Shown: positions 1-8,871 of the stretch, piece by piece
How the letters are laid out: every line of letters begins with the position of its first letter
Numbering within the stretch: position 1 is the first letter of the stretch
Origin: Pseudomonadota bacterium
Lineage (GTDB): Bacteria; Pseudomonadota; Alphaproteobacteria; Acetobacterales; Acetobacteraceae
Assembly (NCBI GenBank): GCA_021826425.1
Contig: JAKAZY010000004.1
Span: 1 to 37,287, forward strand
Reading direction: 5' to 3'
DNA: 37,287 nucleotides
Notes under the pieces: generated by a model
Told to the model about the DNA's origin: nothing
The model's database searches: none
Seen by the model: the letters and a program-made list of their open reading frames with translations, nothing else
Program-made: the position numbers and the translations under genes

Positions 1-83
1 GAAGCGGATTGCTGCGGGCTCTGCCGCGGGGTTTGGCGGCCCGGCTGCCGGGATAAACGAAGCCGCCCTTGCAGGCAGCTTCT

Positions 84-187
84 TTAGAGCTTTCAACTGA
101 ACGCTCTGGTTTTATGTTTGAGCGAGCCATTTCATGCAGTTATCTTGACGCCGCCGCGTCAATCTGAATGCATATTGCGCTGACAAA
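84..187. repeat. dispersed palindromic repeat copy R1
   Basis: AACTGAACGCTCTGGTTTTATGTTTGAGCGAGCCATTTCATGCAGTTATCTTGACGCCGCCGCGTCAATCTGAATGCATATTGCGCT closely matches the left half of R7. Confidence 0.85.
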
Positions 188-778
188 TCAAAAACCGCCC
201 TCGAAGGCAAGCTCGGTAACCGGCTTACGCGGGCTTGGCGTCTCCATTGCCTGCAACGCCTCGGGCAGCAAGGTCTTCGGCCCCTGTCGGCCAATCGCAA
301 CGGCGGCTTCAACCCGGAATCCCGCCGGCACTTTCAGCTCGGTATAGATGCGCTCATAAGCGATCCCGGCCATACCATGCGCCTGCCAGCCCATAAAGGC
401 CGCCTGCAGGGCCAGATAACCCCAGGCGGCGCCTGCATCGAAGGAATGGCTGTGCGAAGGCACCGGCGTATCCTTGCCAGGCACGGCCATGGTCTCTGAG
501 GACACAATGAATACGATCGCAGAAGCCGTTTTAGCCCAGCTCTGGTTGAACGGGTTCAGCAGCCCCAGAAACTTGTCCCAATGGGCATTGTCCCGCCGGG
601 TATAGAGAAACCGCCATGGCTGCGAATTATAGGAGGATGGCGCCCAGCGCGCGGCCTCGAACATCGTTCGCAGCGTGTGCTCGGAAATCTCCTCGCCGGT
701 GAAGGCGCGGGGCGACCAGCGCTCCAGGAAGATCTGGTCGATCGGATGGTCAGCGGTACGGGAATTCGCCGTGGTCAT
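188..778 (-). CDS. nitroreductase family protein
   Basis: ORF 196 aa; RWSPRAFTGEEI...EAARWAPSSYNSQPWRFLY is a typical nitroreductase N-terminal FMN-binding pattern. Confidence 0.9.
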   Translation of the reverse strand: MTTANSRTADHPIDQIFLERWSPRAFTGEEISEHTLRTMFEAARWAPSSYNSQPWRFLYTRRDNAHWDKFLGLLNPFNQSWAKTASAIVFIVSSETMAVPGKDTPVPSHSHSFDAGAAWGYLALQAAFMGWQAHGMAGIAYERIYTELKVPAGFRVEAAVAIGRQGPKTLLPEALQAMETPSPRKPVTELAFEGGF

Positions 779-857
779 GCATCACTCCTCAGGTTGAGCG
801 AGGCAAGCTTAGTCGCGGGTGGAGACGCTGGCAAAACCCGCCGGCGAAGGCGGCAGA

Positions 858-1838
858 TTATTGCAGATTGCGGTCCGGCGCCTCGCTGGCCACCGGGCTG
901 GCCATCGGCGCTTCGGCCACTTCGTTACGCCCGTTGCTGTCCGCAGCGATCACCGTGCCGTTATCCGGCTGTTTATAAATGAAGCCATAGGTTGGGTAGA
1001 CAGAGCCCATCATGGCGCCGTCTCCGAGTTCAACCCTCACGTCCGTCCAGTTATTATTCGGCGAGACATCCTGCACCGTCACGTCGTTGGTGATGGAGCC
1101 CGGCACCCAATTGGCTTGCGTTACGAGAATCGTCCGCGGGCCGAGAACCGCCGTGACAACCGCGACATGGCCGAGCGGCATGCGGCCGATGGAACGGAAG
1201 TTCAGCACCGCGCCGGTCATCGGCGTGTTACCGCGCGCATAGCGCCCGGCCGCTTCAGCCCACCAGAGGAAGGCATCGCCAGAAAGCTCGATATGCGAAA
1301 CCTCACGCGCGTAAGGCACGCATTGCAGGCGCGAATGGCGATACTCTGCCGCCACACGCTCGTAATGGGTGTGATACGCGGAGGCATAATGCGTTTCGTG
1401 CCACGAATGCTTAGCCGCGACATAGAGATGGTGAGAATAATGCACGGAGGCATAATGCGTTTCGTGCCGCAGATGCTTCGCCGCCACATACACATGGTGA
1501 GAATAGTGCTCGGACAGATGGTGAGAATAGTGCACGGAGGCATAATGCGTCTCGTGGCGTATCGCGCTGTGATGCGTGGTCCTGGCCAGATGCTCAGCCC
1601 TCATATGCTCTCGGCTGACCAATTTATGCACGGACAGAGTATGGTGCGGGGAGGTTGTATGCCGCGTGGACACGCGGGTGGCAGTGCGGTGCAAGGCCAC
1701 GTGATGAGCGCTGGCATGATGTGTGGAAGCCTGCGCGCACGCCGGAATCAAGACGGAAACCGCCGCGATAGAAACGCCTGCAAACCAGGCGCGCGCAGCA
1801 CGGCTGAACGAGCGAGACGGTGCCCCGTCCAGGACCAT
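858..1838 (-). CDS. secreted CHAP-domain-like protein with His/Tyr-rich tandem repeat linker
   Basis: ORF 858..1973; likely start MVLDGAPSRSFSRAARAWFAGVSIAAVSVLIPACAQA (signal-like) at 1838; C-terminal half LQCVPYAREVSHIELSGDAFLWWAEAAG...GHVAVVTAV resembles CHAP (Cys...His) amidase domain. Confidence 0.8.
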   Translation of the reverse strand: MVLDGAPSRSFSRAARAWFAGVSIAAVSVLIPACAQASTHHASAHHVALHRTATRVSTRHTTSPHHTLSVHKLVSREHMRAEHLARTTHHSAIRHETHYASVHYSHHLSEHYSHHVYVAAKHLRHETHYASVHYSHHLYVAAKHSWHETHYASAYHTHYERVAAEYRHSRLQCVPYAREVSHIELSGDAFLWWAEAAGRYARGNTPMTGAVLNFRSIGRMPLGHVAVVTAVLGPRTILVTQANWVPGSITNDVTVQDVSPNNNWTDVRVELGDGAMMGSVYPTYGFIYKQPDNGTVIAADSNGRNEVAEAPMASPVASEAPDRNLQ

Positions 1839-2262
1839 TTTCTGTCTCACCCGAGCTGACCAAAACACGAAAGAAGCATGTGTGCTGGTTACGGGTGGAT
1901 TGCAGGCAACGCAATGCGAAACTGCGACAAAATTACAACACTGACATGTTTTTGCCGATCTTGGCGCCATCACGAGACGACGTTTAAGATAATTTTCCTA
2001 AAACACAAAACCGTATTCATAACAGTTGCAGCGGGGCTTGCCGCAGGCCGAGTCGTAAAAAAGAGAGAAAAGATCGCTCAGCCAAATTTTTGGCGTGCGC
2101 TGGCCTCAGATCAAGCCGCTTTACAGGGAAATCCCGGGCATTGAATAACCCCTACTCGATTGATTCAGAATAGATTTAGAGAAGGAGGGCGGGCCGCGCA
2201 TGTGGTCCGCTCTGATTCTGTTCGGCTGCAACAGTTAACAAAAAATTGAACCGAAGCTGGGG

Positions 2263-2613
2263 CTACCGGCAGGCGGTGATCATAATTTCGACAAGGTAGG
2301 CCGGGTCCGCCAGCTTGGCTTCCACGCAGGCCCGCACCGGCGCCTGGCCTTCGGGCAGCCAGGCCGTCCATACCTTATTCATCGCTTCTCGGTATGACAT
2401 ATCCTTTAGCCAGATCTGCGCCTGGAGCATGCGGGTATTGTCGGTGCCATGCGCTTCCAGCAAGGCATCGATCTGTTCCAACACGTCCTTGGTTTGTGCG
2501 GTGATATCGCCGGAGGTGTCCCTCGCGACCACGCCCATGGTGTAGACGAACCCGTGATACTCAACAGCCTTGGACAGAATTGGGCTGGTTTCGGTGCGAA
2601 TGATGCGGCTCAT
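2263..2613 (-). CDS. RidA family protein
   Basis: 116 aa ORF; VYTMGVVARDTSGDITAQTKDVLEQIDALLEAHGTDNTRMLQAQIWLKDM typical of the RidA/YjgF family. Confidence 0.88.
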   Translation of the reverse strand: MSRIIRTETSPILSKAVEYHGFVYTMGVVARDTSGDITAQTKDVLEQIDALLEAHGTDNTRMLQAQIWLKDMSYREAMNKVWTAWLPEGQAPVRACVEAKLADPAYLVEIMITACR

Positions 2614-2625
2614 GAAAAACTCCGT

Positions 2626-2952
2626 TTAGTTAACGATATGTGGTGCCACAACCGGCACGTTGTTCACGCTGGGCGTGCCGTTCTGGTTGCCATATTCCTC
2701 GCAATTCTGAATCGCCTGGTCGCGCTGGCTCATGGCGCCCATGCGCTCGGCGTCGAAGACCTGCATCGGCGCGCCGTAACGAAGCCCGTTCTGCAGGGTG
2801 CGCGCCTGCAGATCCAGCGTGCTGTTTTGGTAGCCGGCATCGGCGGCATTGGTGCAGGCGGTGGCATCCGCCTGGGTGGCCTGGCTTTGCGGCTGGCTTG
2901 CACACCCGGCGAGAAGCAGGATGGACGCAGCGGCCAGGAAGCTTGATTTCAT
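2626..2952 (-). CDS. putative lipoprotein
   Basis: Start MKSSFLAAASILLLAGCASQP with lipobox LAGC; 108 aa. Confidence 0.75.
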   Translation of the reverse strand: MKSSFLAAASILLLAGCASQPQSQATQADATACTNAADAGYQNSTLDLQARTLQNGLRYGAPMQVFDAERMGAMSQRDQAIQNCEEYGNQNGTPSVNNVPVVAPHIVN

Positions 2953-3002
2953 GTGCAATACCCGAATTGTCTGCGCGAGCCATATCCGCTTTCGGGAAAA
3001 AC

Positions 3003-4001
3003 TCAATCGGCGACGTGCAGCAAGATCTTGCCGATATGGGTGCTGGCTTCCATCAGCGCATGCGCCTGGGCCGCCTGCTCCAGGGGAAACACTTTGTCGA
3101 TCACCGGGGCCACCTTGCCATGTTCCAGCAACGGCCAAACCTTCTGCTTCAGCGCGGTGGCGATGGCCTCTTTCTCTTGGGCGGTACGCGGGCGCATGGT
3201 AGAACCGGTGATGGTCAGGCGTTTGAGCATCACCGGCATCAGGTCGATCTCTGCTTTTGAGCCCTGCATGAACGCCACCTGCACCAGCCGCCCGCGCGGG
3301 GCAAGGGTTTTGATGTTGCGCTGGGTGTAGGGAGCCCCCACCATGTCCAGCACCACATCCACCCCGCGCTTATTTGTCAGCTCGGCTATCACCTGCTGAA
3401 AATCCCGGGTTTTGTAATTGATGGCGGTGGCGCCGTAACGCTCGACGAAGGCGCATTTCTCATCCGAGCCGGCGGTGGCGAACACGGCCGAGCCCTGCGC
3501 CCGGGCAAGTTGGATCGCGGTGAGGCCAATACCGGAGGTGCCGCCATGCACCAGCAGGCTTTCTTGCGGCGTCAGCCCCGCCATGTCGAACACATTCGCC
3601 CAGACGGTAAAGAAGTTCTCGGGCAGAGAAGCGGCCTGCAGCGCATCATACCCCTCCGGCCAATGCAGGCACTGCCCGCAGGCAACGGCGACATATTCGG
3701 CATAGCCGCCGCCATTGCACAAAGCCGTCACTTTGTGGCCAGGATAGAAACCGCTCGCCATCGGGTCAAGGGCCACCACTTCGCCCGCCACTTCGAGGCC
3801 GAGAATCGGGCTGGCGCCAGGTGGAGCCGGATAAAGCCCTTTGCGCTGCTGCACATCCGGGCGGTTTACGCCGGCCGCCTGCACGCGGATCAGCACCTCG
3901 TTCCCCTTCGGCACGGGCAGAGGTCCTGTGGCCAGCACCATCACCTCCGGGGCGCCTGAGGTTGGAACATCGATATATCGCATTGTCTGGGGCAGGTTCA
4001 T
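3003..4001 (-). CDS. NAD(P)H quinone oxidoreductase (zinc-type alcohol dehydrogenase-like, PIG3 family)
   Basis: Start MNLPQTMRYIDVPTSGAPEVM; ILGLEVAGEV, LVHGGTSGIGLTAIQLARAQG nucleotide-binding motif. Confidence 0.92.
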   Translation of the reverse strand: MNLPQTMRYIDVPTSGAPEVMVLATGPLPVPKGNEVLIRVQAAGVNRPDVQQRKGLYPAPPGASPILGLEVAGEVVALDPMASGFYPGHKVTALCNGGGYAEYVAVACGQCLHWPEGYDALQAASLPENFFTVWANVFDMAGLTPQESLLVHGGTSGIGLTAIQLARAQGSAVFATAGSDEKCAFVERYGATAINYKTRDFQQVIAELTNKRGVDVVLDMVGAPYTQRNIKTLAPRGRLVQVAFMQGSKAEIDLMPVMLKRLTITGSTMRPRTAQEKEAIATALKQKVWPLLEHGKVAPVIDKVFPLEQAAQAHALMEASTHIGKILLHVAD

Positions 4002-4161
4002 GCGCGTATATCGCCGTCCTCTTCGCGCTTGCGTCAACCCTGACCAGGTGCGAGTTGGAGCGCAATGATTGCAACCCCCACCGCCAAGGCAACCGGGGTT
4101 GCAATCTGAATCGCCATCTAACTCATTGATGAGATAAGGATTCACGGTTTAGGTTGGGCCA

Positions 4162-5322
4162 ATGCACATAATCCACCGCCGAACGCTGCTTGCCGCCGCC
4201 GCCATGCTCGGCCTTGCCGGGCCCGGCCGGGCCGCCAGCCCAACCAGCAAGACCAGCAGCCCCGCGCCCGGGCCGCAATTTGGCGCGGCCTTGCCGTTGA
4301 GCGGCCCATACGCCCTGGAAGGGGATGAAACGCTGCGCGGCATCCAACTCGCGATCGACGTGGTGAACGCCGGCGGGGGCATTGCCGGAGCGCCCGTTGC
4401 CCTTGCCCAAGCGGATATGCCCGCCCAGCCCGGCGCAGCTGGCGCGGTGAACTGGCTTATTTCCAGCCATAACGTGAACATCTTGCTGGGTAGTGGCGCC
4501 TCCGCCCTATCCTACCCAGCCACGGCCGCGGCGGAGCTGGCGCAGACACCCTTTATCGAGCTTACCGCCATGGCCGACGGCATCATGACGCGCGGTTTCA
4601 AATATCTGCTGCGCACATGCCCCACCACGGGCATGGCCGGAAAACTCGCGGCCAGCACCATCCAGGCCCACTTTACTGGGCGTGAGCTCGGGCTGCTGTT
4701 CAACACCGGGGCCGGGGCGGGGGCGATTGCCGCGGCGGTGACGGCGGCGCTGAACGCGGCCAGGCTGCCCATCACCCTCTCAGCGGGTTACCCGGAGGAT
4801 GCTGTTGATCTCTCAGAGCAGGCGGAGCGGATGATGCGCGCCAAGGTGGATGTGCTGCTGCATGCCGCCGGGCCGAATGATAGCCTGGCGCTTTTCCAGG
4901 CCATGAAAGGCTTGAACTGGAGGCCGGCAACGCTGATCGGCCTTGGCAATGGCTATGAACTGCGCGATACGCAGGCCGCTATCGGTGGCGCGCTGAACGG
5001 CACACTGGTGATCGCCGCACCGTTTTTCCCCGGTCCGGCGCAACAAATAGCGGATGCTTACGCGGCCCGTTACGCCGTACCCCCGCGCTCAGCTGAATCG
5101 TGCACCGCTTATGTGGGCGCCAAACTGGTATTCGACACGTTGAACACAGTAGGCGCAGATCCCACCAAGCTGCTGAACGCCATGCGGAAACTGAACTTGG
5201 CGCCAGGCTTGCTGTTGAACGGCTTTGGCGCCAGATTCGACGCTTCCGGCCAAAACACCGCCAGCTTCGTAACGCTGCAACGCTGGAAAGATGGTGCGCT
5301 GGTCGCGGCCCAAACCACATGA
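4162..5322 (+). CDS. ABC transporter substrate-binding protein (branched-chain amino acid / Leu-binding type)
   Basis: Twin-Arg-like N-term MHIIHRRTLLAAAAMLGLAGPGRAA; FGAALPLSGPYALEGDETLRGIQLAIDVVNAGGGI typical periplasmic binding protein. Confidence 0.85.
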   Translation: MHIIHRRTLLAAAAMLGLAGPGRAASPTSKTSSPAPGPQFGAALPLSGPYALEGDETLRGIQLAIDVVNAGGGIAGAPVALAQADMPAQPGAAGAVNWLISSHNVNILLGSGASALSYPATAAAELAQTPFIELTAMADGIMTRGFKYLLRTCPTTGMAGKLAASTIQAHFTGRELGLLFNTGAGAGAIAAAVTAALNAARLPITLSAGYPEDAVDLSEQAERMMRAKVDVLLHAAGPNDSLALFQAMKGLNWRPATLIGLGNGYELRDTQAAIGGALNGTLVIAAPFFPGPAQQIADAYAARYAVPPRSAESCTAYVGAKLVFDTLNTVGADPTKLLNAMRKLNLAPGLLLNGFGARFDASGQNTASFVTLQRWKDGALVAAQTT

Positions 5323-6472
5323 AACCGAATTCCGCCAAACTGGTGCCCTTGGAAGGGCTGCGGGGTATCGCCGCCGTTATCGTGATGCTGGGGCATATGG
5401 TGCGGGGACTGGTGCCGCCGCAACCCGGCACTCTCGACAGCCTGAAGCAGATTCATCATTGGATGCTGAATGGCGCCGCCGCCGTCTCCGTGTTCTTCGT
5501 GCTTTCCGGCTTCATCCTCAGCCTGCCTTTCGCAAAGGACAGCAGCCTGGCCCGCGTGGCAGCCGCGCTGTTGAAACGCTGGCCCAGGCTCGCCGCGCTT
5601 ACCGTCATCGCCTGCCTTCTCTCCTGGGGCATGATCGTGCTGAGCCATGATTATTACGAGCAGGCAGCCGCACTTTCCGGAAATTACTGGATGCGGACAC
5701 ATTTCAACGCCCCGCTCGATGGCCACGAAATTTCCTGGATAGAGGCCCTGCACGACGGGCTGTACCGCGTCTATCTCTTTGGGGATGTAGAGTTCGATTC
5801 CCCGCTCTGGACAATGCGGATCGAACTGTTCGGCAGTTTCGCCATCTTTCTCGCCGCGCCTTTGCTATTTGCTTTAAAAAACTGGCCGTTGCGCCTCACC
5901 GCCGTCGCGGGGGCGATGCTGGCGGCCGGCACGAATTTCCCGCTCACTTATCTTTCCGATTTCCTGGCCGGCACAGTTTTGGCCATGCTGTACGCCGAAA
6001 ACAAGCTGCCCGAAAATCCCAACTGGCTGGCTGCCGCAATGACCTTGGCGGGCGTGTACCTGTTCTGCTTCTCCTCGGTTGAGCACCGAGCGATCTACTT
6101 GCCGGTGAAAGCCATCGTGCCCGCCGCCAAATACGCCCATTTCGTCTGGGCCGCGAGCGCTGCGCTCATTATCATGCTGCTGCTTGGCAACCCTTATCTG
6201 CGCCGCGTATTTTAAAACCATGGGCGGCCTGGCTGGGACTGCTCTCCTTCCCGCTTTATCTGCTGCATGTGCCCATCATGCTCTCCGCCGGGGCGGCGAG
6301 TTTCACGCAGGCTGTGCCGGCCCTGGGCGTCACCGGTGCGGTGATTCTGGCCGCCGCCGTGAGCATCGGCCTTACAACGCTCTGTTCTCTGCCTCTGGCC
6401 TGGATAGATCGCGGCTGGACCAGGCTGCTCGGCCGTGTGGTGGGTATTTTTATCAAGCGCGCCGCAAGCTAG
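5319..6472 (+). pseudogene. acyltransferase 3 family protein, interrupted by a -1 frameshift near 6210
   Basis: ATG at 5319 gives LEGLRGIAAVIVMLGHM...SVFFVLSGFILSLPFAK and stops at 6215; the other frame continues as LKPWAAWLGLLSFPLYLLHVPIMLSAGA... to TAG 6470-6472, the expected C-terminal membrane segment. Confidence 0.82.
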
Positions 6473-6625
6473 AGCGCGATGACTTTATATTCGCTCACTT
6501 TGCGAGCGAGCCTAAGGTCTGAATCTCCCTCTATCTCATTGTTTTAGTGGCGGATTCAGATTTTAGATCGAATCACGTCGTGATCGGCTCTAAAATCATC
6601 CGGCTCTAAAAGCTGAACGCTCTAG
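6469..6625. repeat. dispersed palindromic repeat copy R3
   Basis: Bounded by CTAGAGCG...CGCTCTAG; shares long blocks with R5 (direct), R6 and R7 (inverted); arms GATTTTAGA 6559-6567 / TCTAAAATC 6589-6597 around ATCACG-T-CGTGAT. Confidence 0.85.
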
Positions 6626-6649
6626 GGGGCCCAGAGCCGGCGTTTCGCT

Positions 6650-7558
6650 CTACCCGCTCAGCCCCAGCGCCGCCTGGAACTCCACCCATTCGCGCTTGGA
6701 AAGACCAGAGCCTTCCTGCGCCACAGCCTCGCCTGCCAGCATTTTCTTCAACGCCTCCAGCATCTTCGCCGAGAACGTCACCGCCCCCAGCCGGTAATCG
6801 CAGAACGCCTTGTAGGAAAGCGGCACCCAGGCTTCGGTGAGCTTCAGCATCGCCTCGGCATAAACCCGGATTTCGTATTGCGCATGGGCATCGGCGCGCA
6901 GCCGCAGGAAGTGGAACAGATTATGTAAATCCGTCTTCCAGTACCACTGGGTATAGGTGTTCAGCGTCAGGTTCATCCGCGCCAGCTCCCGCGCCAGCCC
7001 GGTTTCCTCGCCCAGCATCTCTTCGTAATGGCCGTAGGTCTGTTCCGCGTCCTGGCGGAGCATCTCCATCACCCTGGCGGTGGTTTCAACGTCCAGCACC
7101 TCGCCACGGCCCTGGCGGTTGTCCGCGGATTGTTTGGCCATCTGCTCGGGCGCGGGCAGGTAATAATCTTTATCCAGAATAGAATAGCGCGCGGAATATT
7201 CATTCACATTGGCAGTGCGGTGCCTGATCCATTGCCGCGCCACAAAAATCGGCAGCTTTACGTGGAATTTTATCTCGCACATCTCAAACGGTGTGGAGTG
7301 GTAATGACGCATGAGGTAGCGGATCAGCCCCTCATCCTCCAGCGCCCGCCGGGTGCCGCGCCCGTAGGAAACGCGGGCGGCCTGCACCACAGCGCCATCA
7401 TCGCCCATGTAATCCACCACCCGCACAAAGCCGTGGTCCAGCACCGGAACAGCGGTGAAAAGCTGTTCCTCAAGGACGGCCACTGTAGGGCGGCGCGTGG
7501 CGTGAGAGGCAGCGCGCGCGGCCTCGATCTCGGATTGCTGTTCGGTTGAGAGGCTCAT
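6650..7558 (-). CDS. thyX: flavin-dependent thymidylate synthase ThyX
   Basis: [19 protein letters not shown] contains the ThyX signature region; 302 aa. Confidence 0.96.
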   Translation of the reverse strand: MSLSTEQQSEIEAARAASHATRRPTVAVLEEQLFTAVPVLDHGFVRVVDYMGDDGAVVQAARVSYGRGTRRALEDEGLIRYLMRHYHSTPFEMCEIKFHVKLPIFVARQWIRHRTANVNEYSARYSILDKDYYLPAPEQMAKQSADNRQGRGEVLDVETTARVMEMLRQDAEQTYGHYEEMLGEETGLARELARMNLTLNTYTQWYWKTDLHNLFHFLRLRADAHAQYEIRVYAEAMLKLTEAWVPLSYKAFCDYRLGAVTFSAKMLEALKKMLAGEAVAQEGSGLSKREWVEFQAALGLSG

Positions 7559-7594
7559 GCCGCATCTCTTTCACATTCTGCGATTCGGCACTAT

Positions 7595-7928
7595 ATGAAC
7601 CTCGTCAGCTTGCTGACTATGGCGATAAACGATGCGTGGAATAAGCGTTGTGGACCCGGGGGCAGTACCCGGCGCCTCCACCAGATTCCATTCCAGGCGT
7701 CCTGATGACGAAACGGCGCAGCCGTGTAGTCTGAATCAGGCCGCCCAGAATAGTTTGGGGGCGAAATAGACTCGACACGCGTGGTAAAGGCCCATCTTTT
7801 GCCCGGCATTGTACCGCCGTTATCGGGCTAATTTTTAAATGCGAACGATAACAACGTAGCATTCGCTGTCGCTGCCTAATCAGTAGCTAAGCGCGGTTCG
7901 GGGGGCACCGGGCAACAGAAGCCCCCCA
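7595..7928 (+). ncRNA. ssrA: two-piece (circularly permuted) tmRNA
   Basis: Acceptor part ends GTGGACCCGGGGGCAGTACCCGGCGCCTCCACCA (ACCA to 7683); spacer 7684-7756; coding part starts GGGGGCGAAATAGACTCGACACGCGT at 7757 with a 7-bp acceptor stem GGGGGCG/CGCCTCC and P2-like CACGCGT/ATGCGTG; tag GCGAACGATAACAACGTAGCATTCGCTGTCGCTGCCTAA = ANDNNVAFAVAA* at 7841-7879. 5' boundary approximate. Confidence 0.93.
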
Positions 7929-7931
7929 CTC

Positions 7932-8527
7932 ATGTTTACCGTAATCTTGACGTGGCGCGGCAATGAATTCGGCGAGGGCAATCTGCTCTCCCGGGCGCTG
8001 GTGGAAGGCGGCATTCCAAGCTTGGTGAAGCTGCTGAACCAGGATTTTGCCGGCTTGTTCGCGCGCGATACCCTGGAGCCCATTCTGGGCGGGGTGTTGA
8101 TGAAAGACGCGCAGTATCAAATCGCCTTTCATTCCAGCCTGGCTGCCCGGCATGAGAACAGCGCTACCCTGCCCACCCCAGCGCCAGAGCAGGACGCCAT
8201 TTATGCCGACGAAGCCTCAAAACACGCCTACCTCACCAGCAAAATGCGCCGCCAGCTTGCCGAGGGCGGACGTATCGGGGTTACCAGAGCCCCACCCCGG
8301 TAAACTGGCCTGAAAGTGCTGCCCTGCACGCCGCCCTTAACCGGTTCGGCCGCAACAAATTACTGGTGGTACAGCCAAACCCTCAGCGCAACGGCAAGGC
8401 CGAGCCGCTCGACCAGGGGCTTTTCCATGGCTATCTGGCTGAGGCGGCACCGCCGGATAAAGGCTGGCTTTTTGACCCCGTGAGCTGGGGCACCCTGTTG
8501 CGGGCCACATTGCGCCTGGCGCGCTAA
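7932..8527 (+). pseudogene. frameshifted ORF remnant of unknown family
   Basis: ORF 7932..8303 continues in another frame as ...GGYQSPTPVNWPESAALHAALNRFGRNKLLVVQPNPQRNGKAEPLDQGLFHGYLAEAAPPDKGWLFDPVSWGTLLRATLRLAR* to 8527 if one G is added in the GGGG run at 8277-8280. Confidence 0.6.
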
Positions 8528-8529
8528 AC

Positions 8530-8557
8530 AAAAAAAGGCGGTGCGCAATGCACCGCC
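8530..8557 (-). terminator. intrinsic terminator-like hairpin (minus strand)
   Basis: Perfect stem GGCGGTGC/GCACCGCC (8537-8544 / 8550-8557); on the minus strand followed by a run of 7 T. Confidence 0.65.
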
Positions 8558-8756
8558 AAGTTTAGGGAGGAAACGTCCAAGAAAATAGGAGAGAAACTCA
8601 TCCTATGCACAATTATATATCCCAGCCTGTTGAGCGGCGAAACTTGCAATTGCGCAGCGCAGCAATGCCAAAAAGCTGGCAGGATGAAGTTTGCTTCACG
8701 CGGCTATCGGCGGCCAAGCCAGCCACCACCCCAACCTGCACGATGCTTCAGGGCCT

Positions 8757-8846
8757 GTTAGAGTGCAATCGCTTTAGATTGAACCACCGATGGTTCAGTC
8801 TAAAGCGTGGATCGCCATCTAACGCATTGATTAGAGGCTGATAATC
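8757..8846. repeat. dispersed palindromic repeat, degenerate copy R4
   Basis: TTAGAGTGCAATCGCTTTAGATTGAACCA-CCGA-TGGTTCAGTCTAAAGC...GGATCGCCATCTAACGCATTGATTAGAGG; resembles family blocks. Confidence 0.55.
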
Positions 8847-8871
8847 TTGGCTCGAACACAGGGCGGTGCGC

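Noticed and set aside
1371-1560. CRISPR-like array from the repeated GGCATAATGCG units
   Set aside because: Repeats are in frame in a coding region with irregular spacing and similar, not unique, intervening sequence.
819-1859. 346-aa plus-strand ORF opposite the His-rich protein
   Set aside because: Composition is the complement of His/Tyr repeats; the opposite strand has a signal peptide and CHAP-like domain.
6195-6220. Programmed -1 ribosomal frameshift at GTATTTTAAAA in the acyltransferase
   Set aside because: The zero-frame codons GUA UUU UAA do not form a good slippery heptamer, so a simple indel is more likely.
6184-6522. Plus ORF 6184..6522 (MATLICAAYFKTMGG...)
   Set aside because: Out of frame with the acyltransferase continuation and runs into repeat R3; not a plausible protein.
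7591-7862. Minus-strand ORFs 7591..7809 and 7617..7862
   Set aside because: They lie antisense to the tmRNA sequence, which explains the region better; no recognisable protein features.
8605-8841. 78-aa plus ORF MHNYISQPVERRNLQL...
   Set aside because: Overlaps the R4 repeat hairpin; no homology recognised and no strong RBS.
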